In this document: positions 59,000 through 64,000 of the stretch, in pieces
How positions within the stretch are numbered: the first letter of the stretch is position 1
Layout: each line of letters starts with the position of its first letter
Source: Streptomyces sp. NBC_00335
GTDB taxonomy: Bacteria; Actinomycetota; Actinomycetes; Streptomycetales; Streptomycetaceae
DNA length: 64,000 nucleotides
Assembly (NCBI RefSeq): GCF_036127095.1
Contig: NZ_CP108006.1
Location: forward strand, 930,001 to 994,000
Direction: 5' to 3'
Translations under genes and position numbers: made by a program
Notes under the pieces: generated by a model
What the model was told of the DNA's origin: nothing
The model's database searches: none
The model's input: the letters and a program-made list of their open reading frames with translations, nothing else

Positions 59000-60532
59000 T
59001 CATGCGCAGGCTTCTCGCAGCTCGCGCTTGAGCACCTTGCCGCTGGGGCCCAGGGGCAACTCGGGGAGGAAGCGTACGATCCGCGGGTACTTGTGCCGGC
59101 CCAGGCGCTCCCGGCTCCAGGCCACGAGCTCTTCCTCGGTGACTTCGTCGCGCAGCACCACCACGGCGCAGACCTCCTCGCCCCGGGCCGGATCGGGCAG
59201 TCCGATGACGGCGACCTCGGCGACGGCGGGGTGGCGGGCGAGCACCTCCTCGACCTCGCGGGGGTAGACGTTGTAGCCGCCCCGGATGATGAGGTCCTTC
59301 TTGCGGTCGACGATGGTGAGGAAGCCGTCCTCGTCGCGCACGCCCAGGTCGCCGGTGCGGAACCAGCCGTCGACCAGGACCGCGGCGCTCGCCTCGGGGT
59401 CGTCGAGGTAGCCGGCGAAGACGTTGTGCCCGCGGATGACCACCTCGCCGACCTCACCGTCCGGCAGGAGCGCTATGTGCCGCTCCCGCTCGGGGTCGGC
59501 GATCGCGGCCTCGACGCCCCACACGGGGTGGCCGACGGTCCCGGGACGGCGGCCGGTGGTGCGCTGGTTGAAGGTGGCGGCCGGGGAGGTCTCGGTGAGC
59601 CCGTAGCCCTCCAGGATCTCGGTGCCGAAGGCCGCCTCGAAGCGCTCCAACAGGGCGACCGGGAGCGCCGCGCCGCCGGAGACGCACACCCGGAGCGCCG
59701 CGGGGCGTCGTTGGTCGTCCGCGGTGGCCCCGGTGAGAGCGTGGTACATCGTCGGGACCCCCATGAATACGGTGACCCGCTCGTGGATCATGGTGTCCAG
59801 GGCGGCCTGGCCGCTGAAGCGGGGCAGCAGGACGAGGGTGGCACCGGCGCGCAGGGTGGCGTTCATCGCGCAGCTCTGTCCGTAGCTGTGGAACAGCGGC
59901 AGACAGCCCAGCACGGTGTCGTCGGGTGTCAGGCCGAGCAGGTCGCCCGCGCAGACGGTGGCGTTCATGACCAGGTTGAGGTGGGTGAGCCGGGCCCCCT
60001 TGGGCCGGCCCGTGGTGCCGCTGGTGTAGAGGATGGCGGCGGTCTCTGTCGCCGTCACCGTCGCCGTCTCTGTCTCTGTCGCCGTCTCTGTCTCTGTCGC
60101 CGTCGCCGTCCGCTCGGCCGCGTAGGGCAGCCGTTCCTCTCCGGCACCGACCTCAAGCACCTCGATGCCCGCCGCGACGGCGGCCGACTGCGCCACCGGC
60201 CGCAGGGCCCCTCCGCTGACGAGCGCTCTGGCGCCGCTGTGCCGCAGTACGTACGCCACCTCGTCGGCCACCATCAGTGCGTGCACCGGTACCACGGTCG
60301 CGCCGGCCGCGAGGACCGCGTAGTAGGCGCGGGGGAAGTCCGCGGTGTTCGCCAGCAGCACCGCCACCCGGTCGCCGGGGCCGATCCCGCGGGCCCGGAG
60401 GACGGCGGCGAAGCCCAGGACCTCGTCCCACAGGCGCGCGTAGGTGAGGCGCAGCTCCCCCTCGACGACGGCGATGCGGTCGGGGTGGCGGCGGGCCGAG
60501 TCGGAGAGCAGGGTGGCGACGCTGAGCTGCAC
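59000..60532 (-). CDS. Acyl-CoA synthetase (AMP-binding, class I adenylate-forming)
   Basis: 510 aa. ATP-binding ILYTSGTTGRPKGARLTHLN (motif A3), EGYGLTETSPAATFNQRT (A5), VDGWFRTGDLGVRDEDG (A7), KDLIIRGGYNVYPREVEEVL (A8) and PLGPSGKVLKREL (A10 Lys). It activates a fatty or aromatic acid as CoA thioester. Between about residues 142 and 166 lies a Thr/Glu/Ala run from an in-frame microsatellite, just before A3. Start 60532 (MQLSVATLLSD). Flanked by two PucR regulators, one divergent, one downstream. Confidence 0.93.
   Translation of the reverse strand: MQLSVATLLSDSARRHPDRIAVVEGELRLTYARLWDEVLGFAAVLRARGIGPGDRVAVLLANTADFPRAYYAVLAAGATVVPVHALMVADEVAYVLRHSGARALVSGGALRPVAQSAAVAAGIEVLEVGAGEERLPYAAERTATATETETATETETATVTATETAAILYTSGTTGRPKGARLTHLNLVMNATVCAGDLLGLTPDDTVLGCLPLFHSYGQSCAMNATLRAGATLVLLPRFSGQAALDTMIHERVTVFMGVPTMYHALTGATADDQRRPAALRVCVSGGAALPVALLERFEAAFGTEILEGYGLTETSPAATFNQRTTGRRPGTVGHPVWGVEAAIADPERERHIALLPDGEVGEVVIRGHNVFAGYLDDPEASAAVLVDGWFRTGDLGVRDEDGFLTIVDRKKDLIIRGGYNVYPREVEEVLARHPAVAEVAVIGLPDPARGEEVCAVVVLRDEVTEEELVAWSRERLGRHKYPRIVRFLPELPLGPSGKVLKRELREACA
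60041..60110 (-). repeat. In-frame minisatellite within the acyl-CoA ligase gene
   Basis: Hexamer-based repeats of GTCTCT and GTCGCC; two perfect 18-bp units GTCTCTGTCTCTGTCGCC lie at 60066-60083 and 60084-60101. Each step is a multiple of 6 bp, so copy-number changes keep the frame and only vary the Thr-Glu/Thr-Ala linker upstream of the ATP-binding loop. Confidence 0.92.
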
Positions 60533-60684
60533 GGTGGCTCCTTCATGCGGGTGGTGGCGGCACCGTCAGAATCGGGGACGGGTCCACTGCGCGGCCATGT
60601 GCATCCGCACACCGTTCGTACCGTCCGTCTGGGCGTAGGCACCCGGGCTTCCGCGCGGACGGTGCATATGCCTAACCTGCTGCC

Positions 60685-61866
60685 ATGAACGACGAGGAGC
60701 GGACGCTGCGTCGGCAGCTTGCGACGGCTCTGCTCGCGGACATCGGCCGCCTCACCGATGCCCTGACCGCCGACATCCGCGCGCACAGCCCCTTCTACGC
60801 GTCCGGCCGGACCGTCTCCCATGCGGATCTGCGGGTGACCTGCCGCCGCAACGTGGAACTGGCGCTCAACGATTTCGGCGAGCTGCCGTCCGGCGGCCGC
60901 CACATCGAGGCCGCCGCCACCGAGACCGGACGGCTCCGCGCCGAGCAGGGCGTCCCGCTGGCCACCGTGCTCCAGGCGTTCCGGCGCGGCGGCCGGGTCA
61001 TCTGGCAGGCGCTGGCGGACCGGATGCGCGACCGGCCGCCGGCACAGCAGGCGATGCTCGGCGACATCGCCGGCGCCCTGTGGGAGACCATCGACCGGTT
61101 CTCGTCCGCCATGGCCGACGCGTACGGACTCACCACCGTGGAGTTGCAGCACCGGGAGGACTCCCGGCGCGGATCCCTCTTCGAGGCGTTGCTCGACGGG
61201 CGCGGCAGCGACCCGGCGGTGGCCGCCGCGGCGGCCACGGCCCTCGGGGTGCCCTCGCGCGACCTGTACGCCGTGGTCGTCGTCGCCCAGAACCCGGCGT
61301 CGCCGGCCGAGCCGGGGCCCGCGCTGGAAGCTGCCGGGCTGTGGTCGTTCTGGCGGCCGCGCACGGAGGTCCTCGCCGGCCTGGTGCGGCTCGGCTCCAC
61401 AGTGCCCGAGGAGTTGACGCGGATCCTCCGGGGGGCGGTGCGCTGCGCCGCGGGGATTTCGCCGCCGTTCGAGGAGCTGACCGCGGCCGACCGGGGGCTG
61501 CGGCTGGCGGGGCGTGCGCTCGCGACCCTCCCGCAGGGCACCGGGCAGGTCGCGGCGCTCGACGACCGGCTGGTGCACGCCGTGCTCTGCGCCGACCCGG
61601 AGATCGCTCGACGAACGGTGGGGCGCTATCTCGACGGTGTCCTGCGCAGCGGTTCGGAGAGGGCTGTGCTGCTGGAGACGCTGCGCGTCTGGCTCGACGA
61701 GGGCTGCTCGGCCTCCCGCACCGCCGAGCGGCTCTACTGCCACCGCAATACGGTGCGGGGCCGCATCGGACGCATCGCCGAACTGACCGGCTGGTCGGCG
61801 GAATCCGGCGAGGCCCGGCTGGGCTGGGCGCTCGCCCTGCGGGCACTGGGAGGAGCAGCGACCTGA
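60685..61866 (+). CDS. PucR-family regulator (HTH_30), copy 2, probably leaderless
   Basis: 393 aa. Same plan as the other copy: sensory RsbRD_N-like region (LRRQLATALLADIGRLTDAL, EQGVPLATVLQAFRRGGRVI), GGDEF-like middle (SLFEALLDGRGSDPAVAAAA) and HTH_30 end (LLETLRVWLDEGCSASRTAE, LYCHRNTVRGRIGRIAELTG). ATG 60685 has no ribosome site; TAACCT ends 6 bp upstream and could be the -10 of a leaderless mRNA. Divergent from the acyl-CoA ligase over 152 bp, so it is the likely activator of that gene. Confidence 0.88.
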   Translation: MNDEERTLRRQLATALLADIGRLTDALTADIRAHSPFYASGRTVSHADLRVTCRRNVELALNDFGELPSGGRHIEAAATETGRLRAEQGVPLATVLQAFRRGGRVIWQALADRMRDRPPAQQAMLGDIAGALWETIDRFSSAMADAYGLTTVELQHREDSRRGSLFEALLDGRGSDPAVAAAAATALGVPSRDLYAVVVVAQNPASPAEPGPALEAAGLWSFWRPRTEVLAGLVRLGSTVPEELTRILRGAVRCAAGISPPFEELTAADRGLRLAGRALATLPQGTGQVAALDDRLVHAVLCADPEIARRTVGRYLDGVLRSGSERAVLLETLRVWLDEGCSASRTAERLYCHRNTVRGRIGRIAELTGWSAESGEARLGWALALRALGGAAT

Positions 61867-61936
61867 GTACGAACGATCGGGCAACTGAGTACGAAACCCA
61901 GGGCACTTACGGCACCCGGGGCGGTTCAATGGACCC

Positions 61937-62119
61937 ATGGTCGATACGAACAGCGCGCAGACGCAGGCCTCATCGGCACGGCGCACGAGGCCGTGCCAGT
62001 GGTGCCGGCGCCCCGTACCGCAGCGCTTCCTGCTGATGCCCAAGCTCCACTGCAACAGGAACCACTGGCTGAACGACGTGCGCGACAATTTCTGGCGCAA
62101 GCTGTTCGAGCACGGCTGA
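61937..62119 (+). CDS. 60-aa zinc-knuckle-like microprotein
   Basis: A small basic protein with Cys20 and Cys23 (CQWC) and Cys39 and His43 (CNRNH), a CX2C-X15-CX3H spacing that could hold one zinc ion. The N terminus is polar and the C terminus (WLNDVRDNFWRKLFEHG) amphipathic and aromatic. It resembles the CxWCxxPxP-type small zinc proteins of actinomycetes but I cannot name it. ATG 61937; no Shine-Dalgarno, TTCAAT 7 bp upstream might be a -10. It converges with the flavoprotein gene 35 bp downstream. Confidence 0.65.
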   Translation: MVDTNSAQTQASSARRTRPCQWCRRPVPQRFLLMPKLHCNRNHWLNDVRDNFWRKLFEHG

Positions 62120-62154
62120 GCGCCCGCCCATGACACTGCGAGCGCCCCGCCAAC

Positions 62155-63585
62155 CTAACTACGGTACGTCTCCAGCAGCCGCAGCCAGATCTCGCTGATC
62201 GTCGGGAACGCCGGAACCGCGTGCCACAGCCGCTCGATCGGGACCTGACCCGCGACCGCGATGGTCGCCGCGTGCAAGAGTTCGGCCGCGCCCGGTCCGA
62301 CGAAGGTGACGCCGAGCAGGATCTCGCGGTCCAGGTCCACCACCATGCGGGCCCGCCCCCGGTAGCCGTCTGCGTACAGACCCGCTCCGGAGACCTTGCC
62401 GAGGTCGTAGTCCACGGCCCGGACCCGGTGGCCGGCGCGCTCCGCCTCCGCGAGGGTCAGGCCCACCGATGCGGCCTCCGGGTCGGTGAACACGGCCTGC
62501 GGGAGGGCTTCCGTGTCGGCGGTCGCCGCGTGCGCGCCCCAACGACCGGTGTCGAGCGGCGTGTTGCCCGCCGCCCGGGCGGCGATGACGGCGCCCACGA
62601 TCCGGGCCTGGTACTTCCCCTGATGGGTGAGCAGGGCCCGGTGGTTCACGTCGCCCACCGCGTACAGCCAGTCGATCCCCGGGACCCGGCAGCTGTCGTC
62701 CACCGCGATCCACCCGCCCGGAGTGAGGCCGACGGTGTCCAGGCCGATGTCCTCGGTGCGCGGGGAGCGCCCCGTCGCCACCAGCAGCTCGTCGCCCTCC
62801 AGCGTCTCGCCGCCTTCGAGCAGCACGGTGACGGGCCCGGTCGAGCCGTCCCGTACGACGGACTCGACGGCCACTCCCGTACGGACCACCGCGCCGGCAT
62901 CGCGCAGCGCCTCGGCGACCAGCTCCCCGGCGAAGGGCTCCATGCGCGGCAGCAGCCCGGACCCCCGTACGAGCAGGGTCACTTGGGAGCCGAGGGCCTG
63001 CCAGGCCGTGGCCATCTCCGCGGCCACCACCGACCCGCCGACGATCAGCAGCCGGCCCGGCGCCGCCCGCGCCGACGTGGCCTCGCGGCTGGTCCACGGG
63101 CGGGCGTCCCCCATGCCCGGCAGGTCCGGGATCACGGCCCGGGTGCCGGTCGCGACGACGACCGCGTGCCGGGCGGAGAGCACGTGGTGCTCCCCCTCCG
63201 GGCTGGTGACGGCGACCTTGCGGACTCCGTACAGCCGCCCGTGGCCCCGGTACACGTGGGCGCCGACCGACTCCAGCCAGTCGATCTGGCCGTCGTCCTT
63301 CCAGCTCCCGGTCCAGTAGTCCCGGTGCGCGAACACCGCTTCCGCGTCCAGGGGACCGGCCACGGCCTCCGCGAGACCGGGCACCCGGCGCGCGTCGGCC
63401 CGGGCCAGCGCCGGGCGCAGCAGCGCCTTGCTGGGGACGCAGGCCCAGTACGAGCACTCGCCGCCCACCAGCTCGCTCTCGACCAGCGCCGTGCTCAGCC
63501 CGGCGGCGCGGGTCCGGTCCACGACGTTCTCGCCGGCCGGCCCCCCGCCGAGGACCACTACGTCGTACTCCACCGCTTCGCTCAT
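62155..63585 (-). CDS. Pyridine-nucleotide disulfide oxidoreductase (lipoamide dehydrogenase/MerA-like)
   Basis: 476-aa FAD/NAD(P)H flavoprotein. FAD motif YDVVVLGGGPAGENVVDRT; redox-active disulfide GGECSYWACVPSKALLRP; NAD(P) motif RLLIVGGSVVAAEMATAWQA, where the usual second Gly positions read SVVA; second FAD motif DWLYAVGDVNHRALLTHQGK; and a C-terminal dimerisation domain (AVFTDPEAASVGLTLAEAE) ending HAVPAFPTISEIWLRLL, where the usual His-Pro-Thr active-site dyad motif is present as FPTISE. Physiological acceptor unknown; dihydrolipoamide, mycothione or quinones are options. Operon-like order with the thioredoxin upstream on the same strand. Confidence 0.9.
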   Translation of the reverse strand: MSEAVEYDVVVLGGGPAGENVVDRTRAAGLSTALVESELVGGECSYWACVPSKALLRPALARADARRVPGLAEAVAGPLDAEAVFAHRDYWTGSWKDDGQIDWLESVGAHVYRGHGRLYGVRKVAVTSPEGEHHVLSARHAVVVATGTRAVIPDLPGMGDARPWTSREATSARAAPGRLLIVGGSVVAAEMATAWQALGSQVTLLVRGSGLLPRMEPFAGELVAEALRDAGAVVRTGVAVESVVRDGSTGPVTVLLEGGETLEGDELLVATGRSPRTEDIGLDTVGLTPGGWIAVDDSCRVPGIDWLYAVGDVNHRALLTHQGKYQARIVGAVIAARAAGNTPLDTGRWGAHAATADTEALPQAVFTDPEAASVGLTLAEAERAGHRVRAVDYDLGKVSGAGLYADGYRGRARMVVDLDREILLGVTFVGPGAAELLHAATIAVAGQVPIERLWHAVPAFPTISEIWLRLLETYRS

Positions 63586-63624
63586 CGGGCCAGTCTCACC
63601 GCACGACGGGGGCCCGTCACGTAA

Positions 63625-64000
63625 TCAGGCGTCCGGCGTGCCGGGCTCCTCGGCCGTGGCACCGGCGGCGCCGGCCTGCTCGGCGGCGATCTTCGTGCGG
63701 ACCTCGTCCATGTCCAGGGCGCGGGCCTGGGTGATGAGGTCGGTCAGCGCCGCCTCGGGCAGTGCGCCGGGCTGCGAGAAGATCGCGACCTGATCCCGGA
63801 CGATCATGAGGGTCGGGATCGAGCTGATCTGGAAGGCCGCGGCCAGCTCCTGCTGCGCCTCGGTGTCCACCTTGGCGAAGAGCAGGTCGGGATTGGCCTC
63901 GGCGGCCTTCTCGTAGACCGGGGCGAACTGCAGGCAGGGGCGGCACCAGCCCGCCCAGAAGTCGATCAAGACGAACGAGTTCTCGCTCACCGTCTGGTCG
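63625..64000 (-). CDS. Thioredoxin-like protein (5' end outside window)
   Basis: The visible 124 codons hold the thioredoxin core: SFVLIDFWAGWCRPCLQFAP with the WCxPC active site (WCRPC), LLFAKVDTEAQQELAAAFQI and the cis-proline loop SSIPTLMIVRD. The frame continues through DQTVSENS to the window edge, so a few more residues precede; GTG at 63990 is inside the protein, not the true start. The C-terminal extension (about 25 Ala/Glu-rich residues) is longer than in TrxA. 39 bp separate it from the flavoprotein gene; a shared redox role is inference. Confidence 0.9.
   Translation of the reverse strand, partial: DQTVSENSFVLIDFWAGWCRPCLQFAPVYEKAAEANPDLLFAKVDTEAQQELAAAFQISSIPTLMIVRDQVAIFSQPGALPEAALTDLITQARALDMDEVRTKIAAEQAGAAGATAEEPGTPDA

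Overview
The window looks like chromosomal DNA of a Streptomyces or close relative. The sequence is very GC-rich with strong third-position G/C bias and frequent GTG and TTG starts. It carries families typical of that group: Tat/Sec-exported cellulase under a CebR box, PAS-SpoIIE-HATPase phosphatase, PucR regulators, DUF6357, DUF7144, S45 acylase and short RRHxDL leader peptides. No rRNA, tRNA, CRISPR array, prophage or intact transposase was seen.

Layout. 1-6.8 kb: a gene cut by the left edge, a CocE/NonD hydrolase remnant, then a co-directional arginine island of NhaC-type Na+/H+ antiporter, ArcD-like exchanger and arginine deiminase (no arcB or arcC), followed by two small stress-type genes (DUF7144, DUF1269). 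6.9-10.2 kb: a broken lipoprotein/lectin pair, a strong bidirectional hairpin and a secreted GH9-CBM2 cellulase with a perfect CebR operator. 10.2-16.1 kb: a gene graveyard with remnants of araD, PI-PLC, beta-propeller, aminoglycoside-phosphotransferase-like, SDR, MFS and FAD-oxidase genes, several with the disabling lesion visible. Intact genes in that stretch are an amidase, a small secreted protein and a Nudix hydrolase.

16.7-34.2 kb: mostly intact single genes: CelD-like GNAT, pirin, TPR protein, RlmG-like methyltransferase, S45 acylase, DUF2087, metallophosphoesterase, FAD oxidoreductase-MarR-MMPL block, DUF2236 oxygenase, alpha/beta hydrolase, methyltransferase and MFS exporter. Short GC-rich tandem repeats sit in several gaps. 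34.5-36.2 kb: a trypsin-like protease with a small hypothetical partner.

36.6-43.8 kb: the most coherent regulatory block, apparently for organic-sulfur scavenging. It holds a winged-helix regulator, a DszC/SfnB-like flavin monooxygenase, a cysteine-free Rrf2 repressor, an orphan SsuA-type sulfonate-binding lipoprotein and an arylsulfatase. Three near-identical palindromes each precede a short leader ORF containing a cysteine codon, which in turn precedes a sulfur-related gene or regulator. I infer Rrf2 control of initiation plus leader-peptide control downstream.

43.8-64 kb: NarK-like MFS divergent from TetR, PaaI thioesterase with an upstream enoyl-CoA-hydratase scar, a coupled pair of uncharacterised genes sharing a domain, a cis-prenyltransferase coupled to a DUF2236/EF-hand oxygenase, PAS-SpoIIE phosphatase, HAD phosphatase, an NRAMP-fold transporter lacking the canonical metal motifs, two esterases, an acyl-CoA ligase flanked by two PucR regulators, a zinc-knuckle microprotein, a flavoprotein disulfide reductase and a thioredoxin cut by the right edge.
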